Assembly (NCBI GenBank): GCA_040755395.1 | Contig: JBFMAX010000009.1 | Coordinates: 82,506 to 146,505 of the forward strand | DNA length: 64,000 nucleotides | Direction of reading: 5' to 3' | From: Nitrospirota bacterium | GTDB lineage: Bacteria > Nitrospirota > Nitrospiria > Nitrospirales > Nitrospiraceae | Part shown: piece after piece, positions 50,980-60,490 of the stretch | How positions within the stretch are numbered: position 1 is the first letter of the stretch | How the letters are laid out: every line of letters begins with the position of its first letter | The notes under the pieces: generated by a model | Databases searched by the model: none | Seen by the model: only the letters and a program-made list of their open reading frames with translations | Told to the model about the DNA's origin: nothing | Made by a program: the position numbers and the translations under genes

Positions 50980-53119
50980 ACACGGCTCCCGTTCGCAGGC
51001 TTTGCGCGGCCAACAGGCAGGCGCGGGTGACGGCCCACACCTGCTCGAAGGGAATCAACGGCGGCTTCCCGCGCGTGATCGCCTCGACGAATTGCGCCAT
51101 TTCCTCCCCGAAGCCTTTGTCGCGCTCTCCGGACTTGAACGTCCGCTTGCGGCCTTGCGCATAGAGATCGGTCCGCACGAAATCGTCCATCGTCAGGGCC
51201 CGTCCGTTGCCGAACACTTCGACCCGTTCCTTGGGCAGCACGGTATCTCCCCCTGCTGTATAAACGATCGTCCCGATGGAGCCATCGGCGAACGCCAGGC
51301 TGATGACGCACTGGTCGTCGGTGATCCCGGAGCTGTGCCGGCCGATCCTTCTAGCGTGCACCGAAACCGGAAGCGCGCCGCACAGCGCCTGAAGGTAGTC
51401 CACGAAATGGCAGATTTCCCCGAGCACGCGACCGCCTCCCACATCAGGGTCCTGAATCCAGTGCGTAGGCGGGATGGCCCCCGCATTCACCCGGTACACC
51501 ATGACCAGCGGATCGACGCGCCGGCGGAACAACGCGCGCGCCTCAGCGGCATGCCGGGAGAATCGACGGTTGAGCCCCACCATGAGCTGCAGCCCTTGGT
51601 CGGCCCGTTCCCGATACACCGCCGCGATACGGTCCAGTTCCTCCTGCGTCAGGCAGAGCGGTTTTTCCACGAACACGTGCTTGCCGGCCTCCAACGCCCG
51701 GACGACCAGGTCCGCGTGCGTGTCATGCCGGGTTCCGATCAGAACGGCGTTGACGGCGTCGTCCGCCAGGACGGCCTGCGGATCGCCGGTGCAGTACGCG
51801 GCGCGGATCCGATCGGCCAAGGCCTTGGCGGTGACGCCGGAAGCGGTGCACACGGCCCGGATCGACACGTCCCGCGCTCCCGCCAGCGCCGGGAGCAGCG
51901 CGTCCTTCACGTGCTGCCCGGCTCCGATCAACCCCAGAACCACGGAGGCCGCCGGTTGAACCGGCGACACGGCGATCACCGGCGTTTCTGGTCGCTCGTG
52001 ATTCGACGGATACGTGATCACCAGCCCCAGGCAGGGCACCGTGTTGTCCATCAGGAGCCGGTAGGCTTCTTCGGCCTGCTCGATCGGAAATCGATGGGTC
52101 ACCAGACGCTTGACATCGACCTTGCGTTGCCGGATCAGGTCGAGGAACGCTTCCATGTTGCGGGTCTCCGTCCAACGCACATACCCGAACGGATAGTCGC
52201 GCCCTTTTTCCTCGAACTCCTTGTCGTAACGGCCGGGTCCGTAGGACATCGACAGCCGGAATTCGAGTTCTTTCCTGTAATAGGGCTCCCGCGGGAGCGT
52301 CATGCCGACCGCGCCCACCACGACGACCCGTCCTTTCTGCCGGGCGATTTCCCCGGCGACCTGGACGGGTCCGTTCTCCTTGGTGCCGGCAGTGATGATG
52401 ACGGCATCGACGCCGCGTCCCTCGGAGAACGCCAGCGCCGCTTCGATGAGGTCCGGCGGGCGAACGACGGCGTCTGCGCCGAACTCCTGCGCCAGCGCGA
52501 GCCTGTCCTGGTCCAAATCCGATCCGAGCACGGAACAGCCCGCCGCTTTCAACAACTGAACCGTCAATTGACCCAACAGGCCCAGACCGATGACTGCGAC
52601 GCGCTCGCCCAAGCGCGGGTCGGCCTGGCGGACTCCCTGTAACGCGATGGCGCCGAGCGTGACGAACGCGGCCTCTTCAAAATCGACGCCGTCGGGAATT
52701 CTGACGCACAGGTTCTTCGGCACGTACACCACTTCGGCGTGAGACGCGTACTGCTGGCCAGCGCAAGCCACCCGGTCTCCGGCGGAGAAGCGATCGACCG
52801 CCTTGCCGATCCGCAGCGCCGTGCCCGCGCAGCTATAGCCCAGGGCGGCGGGGGTATCGAGTCGTTCGAACACGCGCTTCACGGTCGGGACCAGGCCGTC
52901 TCTGTGGATGTGATGGAGCACTTTGCGCACCATGTCCGGTCGCTCCATCGCTTTGCCCACCAGGCTCCTGTGCGCGACGGCGACGGTGGACTTCTCGGTT
53001 CCGGGGCTGATCAACGACACCCGATTGGCGACCAGCAGCCCTCCATGGTGCAACGGAGGCGTAGGGACATCGTCGACCTTCAACGCGCCGGTGCGGTAAT
53101 TCTGGACGACTTGTTTCAT
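50969..53119 (-). CDS. bidomain oxidoreductase (zinc-type dehydrogenase + Gfo/Idh/MocA), 716 aa
   Basis: The first 370 residues are a medium-chain dehydrogenase: AALGYSCAGTALRIG, GDRVACAGQQYASHAEVV, and a Rossmann site AVIGLGLLGQLTVQLLKAAG. The second part (about 385 to the end) is a Gfo/Idh/MocA dehydrogenase with LGLIGAGQHVKDALLPAL and the EKPLCLTQEEL motif. Such fusions act on sugar nucleotides or modified sugars in surface polymers, often next to heparinase-like genes. The ribosome site is weak. A Pho-like repeat (site E) lies about 125 bases upstream. Confidence 0.9.
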   Translation of the reverse strand: MKQVVQNYRTGALKVDDVPTPPLHHGGLLVANRVSLISPGTEKSTVAVAHRSLVGKAMERPDMVRKVLHHIHRDGLVPTVKRVFERLDTPAALGYSCAGTALRIGKAVDRFSAGDRVACAGQQYASHAEVVYVPKNLCVRIPDGVDFEEAAFVTLGAIALQGVRQADPRLGERVAVIGLGLLGQLTVQLLKAAGCSVLGSDLDQDRLALAQEFGADAVVRPPDLIEAALAFSEGRGVDAVIITAGTKENGPVQVAGEIARQKGRVVVVGAVGMTLPREPYYRKELEFRLSMSYGPGRYDKEFEEKGRDYPFGYVRWTETRNMEAFLDLIRQRKVDVKRLVTHRFPIEQAEEAYRLLMDNTVPCLGLVITYPSNHERPETPVIAVSPVQPAASVVLGLIGAGQHVKDALLPALAGARDVSIRAVCTASGVTAKALADRIRAAYCTGDPQAVLADDAVNAVLIGTRHDTHADLVVRALEAGKHVFVEKPLCLTQEELDRIAAVYRERADQGLQLMVGLNRRFSRHAAEARALFRRRVDPLVMVYRVNAGAIPPTHWIQDPDVGGGRVLGEICHFVDYLQALCGALPVSVHARRIGRHSSGITDDQCVISLAFADGSIGTIVYTAGGDTVLPKERVEVFGNGRALTMDDFVRTDLYAQGRKRTFKSGERDKGFGEEMAQFVEAITRGKPPLIPFEQVWAVTRACLLAAQSLRTGAVYDV

Positions 53120-53241
53120 AACCGGGACGCTTCGTCACGCAGGCAAGGAGAGCCGGGACTCACAGCGGTGAGCTCAGTGCCGTTCGGTGCCGGCTGCTCG
53201 CTTGCTAGGCGGGTACTCTGAACACCTGACGAAACGCAGGC

Positions 53242-53269
53242 GTTAAGCCTTGATTAAGGATGTGTTAAA
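53242..53269 (-). promoter_or_regulatory. PhoB/PhoP box-like triple repeat in the exopolysaccharide locus (site E)
   Basis: On the plus strand GTTAAG (53242), ATTAAG (53253) and GTTAAA (53264) are spaced by exactly 11 bases; on the minus strand they are TTAAC-like, beginning with TTAACA, and point at the oxidoreductase gene. The array overlaps the last codon of asnB. Confidence 0.5.
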
Positions 53270-55199
53270 AGGATGCGCCGGGTTCTCGGGTGGCGGAGTC
53301 GCGGGGCGTCTCTTCGAACCAGCAGGCGTGCCACAGGACGAGATTGAGGAGATTCCAGATCTTGAAGCTGTTGAAGCGCTTGCGCCGCCGGTGGCGGTCA
53401 AAGAGCCGTTCGATGAACGGACGGTTGAACCGCTCGGCGACCAGCGGGCTGCCGAGAATCCGTTCGCGCGCGAACCGCGTCACCGCGTCGCTCAACATGG
53501 TCGTGGCGGAGCCGCAAAATCCCTGTTTGCTCCGGAAAATCACCTCGTCCGGGATGAGGCCGCGGGCCGCCTGCTTCAGGAGATACTTCCCCTCTCCGTC
53601 GCGGAACTTGAGGGCAGCGGGGATCCGCAGCGCGAACTCCACGACGTCCTCATCCAGAAACGGCACGCGCGCCTCGACGGAGCAGGCCATGCTCATCTTA
53701 TCCACGCGCATCAAGAGCAGTTCCGGAAGTCGGTTCCGCAATTCGAGCGCGAGGATGCGATCCAGCAGTTCCCGGTCCTTGAACGGCGACGCCAGGTCGC
53801 CGATGAGCCGTCCGGAGGAGCGAGGCATCAGCCGCTCAGGCTTGAGCAAGCCGCGCTTTTCACAGTCCCAAAAGGCGACGGCGTTTCCGAGAAACGGGGG
53901 TTCCTCGTCGGCCGCCCGTCGGAGGGCATCCGCGTACTCGGCGGGCAGGAAACCTTCGAGAATCGCGTGGGCGAGTCGGCGCAGCGGGCGCGGCAGACGC
54001 TGGTACGGCCGGTAGGCGGCCCGTTCCCACCGGGCGAAGGCGTGGTACATCGAATAGCCGGCGAACAGTTCGTCGCTGCCCTCTCCCACCTGAACCACCG
54101 GGGTCCCGGACTCTCGCGCCAGCTTCGCCAGGTAGTACAGCGGCACGCAGACCGGATCGGCCAGCGGCTCGTCCTGGTGATAAGCCATGCGCGGTAGGAA
54201 CTCGATGAAGTCCCGATCGTCGATGACGATCTCGTGATGGTTCGCGCCAAACCGTTGCGCGATGAATCGGGCGTGGGCGAACTCGTTCGATGGGTCGTCC
54301 TGGATGCCGATGGAGTACGTCTCGACGGGTCGGTCCAGGAGTTCGGCCATGAGCGCCACATTCAGCGAGGAATCGACCCCGCCGCTCAAGAACGCGCCGA
54401 ACGGCACGTCGGAGACCATCCGGCGCGCCACCGCCTGCCGCAGCAGGCGGCGGAGTTCGTCCATGTAATCGCGTTCGGGAATCGCCGGGTCGTGCGGCGC
54501 GAACCGGGCCGGATCCCAGAACCGGCGCTGATGCACCCGGCCACGGCGATCGACGACAAGATAGGTCCCGCTCTCCAGCTTGGCGACGTCGTCGAAAAAG
54601 GTCCGCGGCGCCGGCGCGTTGGCGAACGTCAGGTAGTGAAAGAGGGCCTCGTCGTCGATGGCCGGTTTCGCGTCGGGATGCGCCAGGATCGCCTTGATCT
54701 CCGACGCGAAGATCAGGCCGCCGGGCCGGCGCGAATAATAGAGCGGCTTGACGCCGAGCGGATCTCGAACCAATGTGAGCGTTCTCTCCATAGCGTCGAA
54801 GAGGGCGAACGCGTACATGCCTCGCAGGCGAGCCAGGCATCCGTCGAGGCCCCACTCCCGGACGCCGTAGAGGATCACCTCCGTGTCCGTCTGCGAGCGG
54901 AACGCGTAGCGCCCGGTCGCCAGGAGTTCGTTCCGGATCTCCCGATAGTTGAAGATTTCGCCGTTGAATGCGATCCACAACGAGCCGTCGGCCGTCGCCA
55001 TCGGTTGCCGGCCAGACGGCGACAGGTCGATGATCGACAGCCGGCGATGACCGAGCCCGACGAACAGATCGCGATCCCGATGCGTGAACAAGCCGGCGTC
55101 GTCCGGACCCCGCCTGATCATGCGATCGCGCATGGCGAGGATGACGGCGTCCGGAACCACCTCTCCGCGCCAATCGAAGATGCCGACCACGCCGCACAT
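53265..55199 (-). CDS. asnB: glutamine-hydrolysing asparagine synthase, exosortase-locus type
   Basis: The 644-residue protein opens with Cys2 (MCGVVGIFDWRG) as the glutaminase nucleophile after Met removal, with FNGEIFNYREIR and the RGPDDAG loop. The synthetase half has the pyrophosphate motif FLSGGVDSSLNVAL and VGEGSDELFAGY. It transfers the amide from glutamine to Asp or, in surface-polymer loci, probably to a sugar acid or similar group. Its start directly follows the stop of the glycosyltransferase gene (TGAATG). Length matches other exosortase-locus amidotransferases. Confidence 0.93.
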   Translation of the reverse strand: MCGVVGIFDWRGEVVPDAVILAMRDRMIRRGPDDAGLFTHRDRDLFVGLGHRRLSIIDLSPSGRQPMATADGSLWIAFNGEIFNYREIRNELLATGRYAFRSQTDTEVILYGVREWGLDGCLARLRGMYAFALFDAMERTLTLVRDPLGVKPLYYSRRPGGLIFASEIKAILAHPDAKPAIDDEALFHYLTFANAPAPRTFFDDVAKLESGTYLVVDRRGRVHQRRFWDPARFAPHDPAIPERDYMDELRRLLRQAVARRMVSDVPFGAFLSGGVDSSLNVALMAELLDRPVETYSIGIQDDPSNEFAHARFIAQRFGANHHEIVIDDRDFIEFLPRMAYHQDEPLADPVCVPLYYLAKLARESGTPVVQVGEGSDELFAGYSMYHAFARWERAAYRPYQRLPRPLRRLAHAILEGFLPAEYADALRRAADEEPPFLGNAVAFWDCEKRGLLKPERLMPRSSGRLIGDLASPFKDRELLDRILALELRNRLPELLLMRVDKMSMACSVEARVPFLDEDVVEFALRIPAALKFRDGEGKYLLKQAARGLIPDEVIFRSKQGFCGSATTMLSDAVTRFARERILGSPLVAERFNRPFIERLFDRHRRRKRFNSFKIWNLLNLVLWHACWFEETPRDSATREPGASF

Positions 55200-56309
55200 T
55201 CAATTCTCCCGATGCGGCGCGCCGGCCGCCCCCGGGACCGGCCGGGGCAACCGGGCCTGGGCGATTTGCGAGAGCCAGCCGAGAAATTCCGACGACCGGG
55301 GAACGCCCGGCGGCTTGTCCGGCGAGCCGAGGAAGCGCAAGACCGCCCGCATGATGGAGCGTGGCGACTCGGGATCGAAGGTTTCGCGGGGAACCGCCAC
55401 GTCCCGCACATAATCCCGTTCCGCGGCGATGATCGGCACGTTCAAGGCGCCGGCTTCCAGGAGGGGCAACGCGAAGGATTCGCTCAAGGATGGAAAGATG
55501 AGCGCGCCGATCGAACGGTAGAATTCCGCAATCCCCTCATGGGGCAGGGCGTCGAGATTCGTCACCCGAACGCCGCAATCCCGCTTGACCTCCTCGATGT
55601 ATCGGGCCAGCCGCGCATCCATGGCCTCCGGCACGGTCAGCGCCAGCGTGGGAGTCAGCCCCTGTTCCGCCAGCAAGACGAAGGCCTCGAGGAGTCGCCG
55701 ATGGTTCTTGTGCGGCCAGGGAAGAGAAAGGTAGCCGAAATCCCAACGGGGCGACGGCCGCTCCGAGGGGACATCGCCGGAAACGGCCGGCGGGTCGAAA
55801 AACGGGCCCAGCGCAATACGTTCCCGGCGGATGGGCGTGCGTGCGAGCAGGCGGTCCCGCATGCTGGGCGTCTGCACGAAGAACAGGTGGCTATGGTCCA
55901 AGGTCAATCGGAACCAGGCCCGCTGAAACCAGATCGGGAAACGGCGAGGCCAGGACAAACGGACGCCGGGGTCGGTGCCGGCGACGTAGGTGTTCTGGAC
56001 ATAGGTCACGACGAAGCCTTTGGTCCGAAAGAGCGGCGGCACGTTCGCGAGACACAGGACCACATCATCCTCCTGCGCCGTGGCGGCCAGGAGCCGTTCC
56101 GCCCGGAGCCAGCTGCGGAGTGTAGGGTCGACCGTCGCGAGCACGGTGGCTTCGGACCCACGGATATAGTCTTCCTCGAAACGCCGGTCCCGCACGACCA
56201 TGACCTGGGAGAAATCCTCCCGGTGATCGCGCAACCCGCGGAGCAGACCGAGCAACAGCGACTTGCCGCCGCCCGCGTACATGAACGGCGCATGGATGAT
56301 CAGCCTCAT
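55200..56309 (-). CDS. GT4-type glycosyltransferase, 369 aa
   Basis: A GT-B fold: the front MRLIIHAPFMYAGGGKSLLLG and the C-terminal SESFALPLLEAGALNVPIIAAE with the family Glu-x7-Glu pattern for donor binding. There is no signal peptide; it acts on the inner face of the membrane on a growing repeat unit. It lies between asnB and a second glycosyltransferase. The ribosome site is weak (GACGAG). Sugar specificity cannot be read. Confidence 0.88.
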   Translation of the reverse strand: MRLIIHAPFMYAGGGKSLLLGLLRGLRDHREDFSQVMVVRDRRFEEDYIRGSEATVLATVDPTLRSWLRAERLLAATAQEDDVVLCLANVPPLFRTKGFVVTYVQNTYVAGTDPGVRLSWPRRFPIWFQRAWFRLTLDHSHLFFVQTPSMRDRLLARTPIRRERIALGPFFDPPAVSGDVPSERPSPRWDFGYLSLPWPHKNHRRLLEAFVLLAEQGLTPTLALTVPEAMDARLARYIEEVKRDCGVRVTNLDALPHEGIAEFYRSIGALIFPSLSESFALPLLEAGALNVPIIAAERDYVRDVAVPRETFDPESPRSIMRAVLRFLGSPDKPPGVPRSSEFLGWLSQIAQARLPRPVPGAAGAPHREN

Positions 56310-56428
56310 GGCGTGTAGTCTCGTCGTCGGTCGATCAGGGAGATACTGCGGACGCCGTCTCTATAAAAGATAGTTGTCATGGGCCTTCGGGCCGCCCCGT
56401 AGGATGCAAATCGCCCCCTCCCCGAGAC

Positions 56429-56452
56429 CCTCCCCATTTGAAAAGGGGGAGG
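56429..56452. repeat. G/C-rich inverted repeat element
   Basis: CCTCCCC (56429-56435) and GGGGAGG (56446-56452) are arms of an inverted repeat with an A/T-rich loop, set in a longer C-rich then G-rich stretch (56414-56463). It lies between the two glycosyltransferase genes, about 17 bases past the stop codon of the second. It resembles short repeat elements scattered between genes in many genomes and may stop transcription. Confidence 0.45.
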
Positions 56453-56468
56453 AGAGGGTGGGGTGAAG

Positions 56469-57800
56469 CTACGGGTTGTTCGCTATTTGCTGCTGGGCTT
56501 TTTCAAAGCAGCGATCAGCCGTCTGTGTCCGTCTCGACGCCAACAGCTCCTGCATGACCTCTCCGAGGGGTACCGACGTCCGGCCGTATTCGCGGGTGGC
56601 GGCCACACAAGCCTCTTGGGCGCCCCGTCCGAGCCGCAGCGCGACCTCGATACCTCTGGCTAGAGCTTGGGAAGTCCGATGCTCCACCAACGCGCCGTTG
56701 ATGCCGTCGCGGATGACGAGCGGCGCGACGCCGACGCGGGTGGCCACCACCGGCGTCCCGCAGGCCAGTGCCTCGAGAACAGTCAAGCCCACACTTTCAC
56801 GTTCGGACGCCGCGACGCACACGTCGGCGGCGTTGTACCAGCGCAGCAACTCGTCATGCGGGATCTTCCCGGCGAACACGACCCGCTCGGAGACACCCCG
56901 TTCGGAGACTTGCGCCCGGAGTGCGCCTTCTTCCTCGCCGTTGCCCACGATCGCCAACTGCAGATCCGGGTGATCCCGAGTTGCCGCGGTGAAGGCGTCC
57001 AGAATCAGGTGGACGCCCTTGAGGCGACTCAGCCGGCCGACGTAGAGCACGACGCGCATATCCGCCTGCAGGCCGAGACAGGCCCGCAGGTGCGGCGTGC
57101 GCGCGGAGCGCAGTGGCTTGAAGACCTCCGGATCCACGGTGAGGGGCGAGAGGCGGAAATCCTTCGCTCGCGCGGGCCACCGGGTCGTATAGAGTCGATA
57201 ACATTCCTCATCGATGCACAGCACGCGATCGGCCCGTTCGATGAGCATCGCGATGACCCGCCGATAGAGACCGAGAACAATCCTCGTCCTCGCGAACCGA
57301 TACCGGGAGCACAGAGCTCCGGCTTCCTCCACCCCGTGGACGGTGTAGACGACGAGGTGCCGCTTCGGCAGGACGAGGGGCAGCAGTTCCGGAGCATGGA
57401 GGTACACCAGGTCGAACGACCGGTCGAGCAGGCGCCGGCCGCGCACAAGGCAGGCCCAAAAGGTGCGCGCCCGCAAGGGAAGCCGCGGCCGGCGGTGATC
57501 CAAATCCTCCACCGGCACGCGATATAGGGGAATGAACGGATAGATTTCCCCGTTGATCGTGCGGGAAGACACGAGGCCTACCGGTTCCTCCGGCTTCCAG
57601 GTCAGCCCGAACAAGACCACTTCGAAACGTGATGGCTCGATCTGGGAAAGCAGACGTTTCACCGCGGTCAGCATCCCGCCGGTCGGCCGCTCGTCGAAAT
57701 CGCTCGGCAGCACCACCGCGATGCGCGGGCGCCTCCCGGGCCGAACACCCGCGGCCTCGCTCGTTTCACACGCATCGACAACCGATGCCGTCAATTCCAT
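56469..57800 (-). CDS. GT4-type glycosyltransferase, 443 aa
   Basis: A GT-B enzyme with the front RPRIAVVLPSDFDERPTGGML, the middle VVLYVGRLSRLKGVHLILDAF and C-terminal ASERESVGLTVLEALACG with the Glu-x7-Glu pattern. ATG 57800 follows GGGGAGG and overlaps the flippase stop by ten bases; a frame open on to 58748 overlaps the flippase gene and is not used. Acts on the repeat unit at the inner membrane. Specificity unknown. Confidence 0.92.
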   Translation of the reverse strand: MELTASVVDACETSEAAGVRPGRRPRIAVVLPSDFDERPTGGMLTAVKRLLSQIEPSRFEVVLFGLTWKPEEPVGLVSSRTINGEIYPFIPLYRVPVEDLDHRRPRLPLRARTFWACLVRGRRLLDRSFDLVYLHAPELLPLVLPKRHLVVYTVHGVEEAGALCSRYRFARTRIVLGLYRRVIAMLIERADRVLCIDEECYRLYTTRWPARAKDFRLSPLTVDPEVFKPLRSARTPHLRACLGLQADMRVVLYVGRLSRLKGVHLILDAFTAATRDHPDLQLAIVGNGEEEGALRAQVSERGVSERVVFAGKIPHDELLRWYNAADVCVAASERESVGLTVLEALACGTPVVATRVGVAPLVIRDGINGALVEHRTSQALARGIEVALRLGRGAQEACVAATREYGRTSVPLGEVMQELLASRRTQTADRCFEKAQQQIANNP

Positions 57801-59332
57801 ACCGATGCCTCCCCTTTCAGCAGCGATCGGAGGGCCGCTTTGTCGTGCGGATCCAATCCCAAGAGACCCAGCAGGCCGAGGTACAGGCACCCGGCCGCGA
57901 CGGCCAGCACGGGATCGTAGATCGGCTCGAGCAGCGGCTTGGTCGCCGCTAAGGCAACAGCCATTGCCGCTCCGGCCACCGCCTGTTTGACCAGTCCCCA
58001 GGAGAACGGATGAATATGATACCGGCCCCAGACCTGAATCGTTCGCACAACAACAGTCAGGATCAAGGTTCCTCCGGCCGCCACCGCTCCTCCGAGCAGA
58101 CCCCACCGCGGAACCAGCAGCGCCGCAGCCACCATGAGGCCGATCCCCAAGGCGATGGTATTGATCAGCGCCAGACGCGAATGCCCCCCCATGAGCAGCA
58201 CCACGTTGGCGGTTCCCGCAGCGCCGTAGATCACGTGCCCGACGGTCAGCACGATGAGCGGGATGGCGCCGGTGACATAAGCAGGCCCGAACAGCGCGAG
58301 GATGTCCGCGGAAAAGGTCATCACGCACACCGCGATCGGCACCGTCACCAGCCAGGTCAACCGCGAGACCGATTGAAACGTGTGGGCCAGACCGGACCGG
58401 TTTGCTCGGACCAAGGCGCGGCCGATCACCGGGGCGAAAACGGTCTCGAACGCGCTGAGCACCAGGGCCAGGATCGCAGCGGTCTGGAACGCGGCCGAGT
58501 AAATGCCGACGTCGGTCGCTCCTTTCCAGAAACCCAGCAGGAACACATCCGCGCGCGGCGCCAGCGCGTTGAAGGCGGTTGCCGCGGTCAACGGCAGACA
58601 GAACGCCCACAGCTTGCGAAGCTCGCCCCCGTGCGGGACCGCATGATCCTGCGACCGTTCGATCGCTCCGGCGACGGCGAAAGCGCTTGCCGCAACGCTG
58701 ACAGCCAGCGTCAGTCCCACGGCGCTCAGGACCCCGGAGAGCCCCCACCCCAGCCCCAGGAACGCACCGGCCAGCACAAACTTGCCGCTCGGCTCCCAGC
58801 CGTAGCGAATCGCGACCAGGGGGCCGAACCGGTGGAGGGCTTGCAGGGCCGCAAAAAGAACGGAGCCGACTGCCGCGAACGGCAGGGCGGCGCCGAAGAA
58901 CCGCAGGACCGGAACCAGTTCAGGTTCGCGATACAGGGAGAGCGAGAGCGGTCCGGCAAGGACGACGACGAACAGACCGGCCGCAAGGCCGCCGAGGCCC
59001 GTCACGGCGACAGCCTGAAGAATCGTCCGGGCAACCAGGCTCCTGCGCCCGAGCTGTATCTGCTCTGAAACGAACTTCACGACCCCCGTGTCCAGGCCCA
59101 GGACCGCGATCAGGCTCAGCGCTTGAAACAGGGCGAGGCCCAGCGAGTACAGTCCGAAGGATGAGGGACCGAGGCGGCGTGCGAGATACATGCCGAAGGC
59201 GTAGCTCAAGCCGCTTCCGAAGGCCGAAGCCAGCAGGATCACGCCGCCCGCCCGGGCGACCCTGCGGACATCCTCGACCGCGACGGAGTCGGCTTCCCCT
59301 CGTGCGCCGGCCGCGACGATGACCGTAGACAT
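57791..59332 (-). CDS. Wzx-type lipid-linked polysaccharide flippase, 513 aa
   Basis: About 14 hydrophobic helices in the MATE/Wzx layout, with GGVILLASAFGSGLSYAFGM at the front and a second repeat half starting near KLWAFCLPLTAATAFNAL. Such proteins flip the lipid-linked repeat unit across the inner membrane. AGGAGGCAGCAGG precedes the ATG at long spacing. It is upstream of the second glycosyltransferase with a 10-base overlap. Confidence 0.92.
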   Translation of the reverse strand: MSTVIVAAGARGEADSVAVEDVRRVARAGGVILLASAFGSGLSYAFGMYLARRLGPSSFGLYSLGLALFQALSLIAVLGLDTGVVKFVSEQIQLGRRSLVARTILQAVAVTGLGGLAAGLFVVVLAGPLSLSLYREPELVPVLRFFGAALPFAAVGSVLFAALQALHRFGPLVAIRYGWEPSGKFVLAGAFLGLGWGLSGVLSAVGLTLAVSVAASAFAVAGAIERSQDHAVPHGGELRKLWAFCLPLTAATAFNALAPRADVFLLGFWKGATDVGIYSAAFQTAAILALVLSAFETVFAPVIGRALVRANRSGLAHTFQSVSRLTWLVTVPIAVCVMTFSADILALFGPAYVTGAIPLIVLTVGHVIYGAAGTANVVLLMGGHSRLALINTIALGIGLMVAAALLVPRWGLLGGAVAAGGTLILTVVVRTIQVWGRYHIHPFSWGLVKQAVAGAAMAVALAATKPLLEPIYDPVLAVAAGCLYLGLLGLLGLDPHDKAALRSLLKGEASVWN

Positions 59333-59350
59333 GATGAGCCTGCTGCCTCC

Positions 59351-60490
59351 TCAGCGGACGCTGAGCCCTTCGGGCCGCGGCAACGCGAACGGGCCCGATC
59401 GCAGCGCGCGCACCTGCTCGTCCGACAACATCGTGTACAGATAGACGCCGACGCCGGTGTCGGGCCAGCGCCGCTGGATCATCGAGACCGTCTCGGCCAA
59501 CCATCGGCCGTCCCGAGGCGCGTGGCTCTGACCCGAACGCAGTTCCGTATGATCGGTGACGTTGGCGATCAACAGGGTGAGGGCGTCGGGTTCCCGCAAC
59601 CGGGCGCGGATGGAATCCGTCAACCGCACGTCGATCGTCCGGTAGTAGTCCATGCGGAACAGCGTATCCACCAATCCTCGATTGACCCACTCGACGGCGT
59701 CCTGTCCCTGCTCCGGTCCGGCCACGTCCGGAATGGCGTCGACGCTGATGACAAGACCGGGCTTGAGGCTGCGAATCCGGTGGGAAATGGCGGAGACGAG
59801 CGAGGTCACGGCCGTCTTCTGGTACTCGACCAGGGTCGGCGCGAGCCGAGGCGTCACGTTCACGATCAGCGAGTCGGCGGAAAGGCTTCTCCCGTATTTC
59901 GCAAAATAGTCCCGCTTGCAAAACTCCGTGTCGCAGAGCTTGACGGCGCGCACGTAGTCGAGGTTGACACCGTCCAGATCGTATCGGCCGGCGACCTCGC
60001 CGATCAGATCGGCCATCCATCGATGGAAGCGTTCATTATGGACGTCGAACGCGCCTTCCTCCTCTCCGCCCGCTGACGGCAGGGCCAATTCCGGATGCAG
60101 ATCGGCCTGCCGGAGGACGACCGTGAACCACGCATGCACTTCGATGCCCATGGCATGGGCAGCGGCGACAAGATGCCGGAGCGGATCGCTCCCGGCGCGC
60201 GAAACGCCGTTCACCCGCGGGTCCCACGGCGCATACTGCGACGGCCAGGTCGTGCCCCGGCCGTGCCAGACGTTCGGCGCGTAGACGTTGAACCCCGCCG
60301 CCTTGACGCGAGCGAGGGTGCGGGCCGCGCCTTCCGGAGTCGTCCATCCCGTGCTTTCGTCGAAGATCACCCGCTTTCCCGCGAAGCGGCCGCGCGCTTC
60401 GGCCGCGGACTGAAGCAGGCACACGACGCAGACCGAGCCGGCAAGGAGCGCGAACAATACCCGAACCGTCTTGACAGGCCAGCCGATCAT
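59351..60490 (-). CDS. putative glycoside hydrolase, GHL10-type, 379 aa
   Basis: A signal peptide (VLFALLAGSVCVVCLLQSAAEA) is followed by a TIM-barrel hydrolase pattern: VIFDESTGWTTPEGA, YAPNVWHGRGTTWPSQYAPWD, EVHAWFTVVLRQ, the YDLDGVNLDYVRA segment with the acidic catalytic-type Asp, and VDAIPDVAG. This resembles the GHL10 (YngK) family. It would act in the periplasm or outside, probably on the polymer made by this locus. ATG overlaps the O-antigen-ligase-like gene stop (ATGA). Confidence 0.8.
   Translation of the reverse strand: MIGWPVKTVRVLFALLAGSVCVVCLLQSAAEARGRFAGKRVIFDESTGWTTPEGAARTLARVKAAGFNVYAPNVWHGRGTTWPSQYAPWDPRVNGVSRAGSDPLRHLVAAAHAMGIEVHAWFTVVLRQADLHPELALPSAGGEEEGAFDVHNERFHRWMADLIGEVAGRYDLDGVNLDYVRAVKLCDTEFCKRDYFAKYGRSLSADSLIVNVTPRLAPTLVEYQKTAVTSLVSAISHRIRSLKPGLVISVDAIPDVAGPEQGQDAVEWVNRGLVDTLFRMDYYRTIDVRLTDSIRARLREPDALTLLIANVTDHTELRSGQSHAPRDGRWLAETVSMIQRRWPDTGVGVYLYTMLSDEQVRALRSGPFALPRPEGLSVR

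Noticed and set aside
54234-56318. 694-codon open frame on the plus strand
   Set aside because: It is the antisense of asnB and the glycosyltransferase gene, both well supported by motifs; long antisense frames are common at this G/C content.
57801-58748. Upstream extension of the second GT4 gene frame
   Set aside because: The extra 316 codons overlap the flippase gene in another frame, and the GT4 fold with a strong ribosome site starts at 57800.
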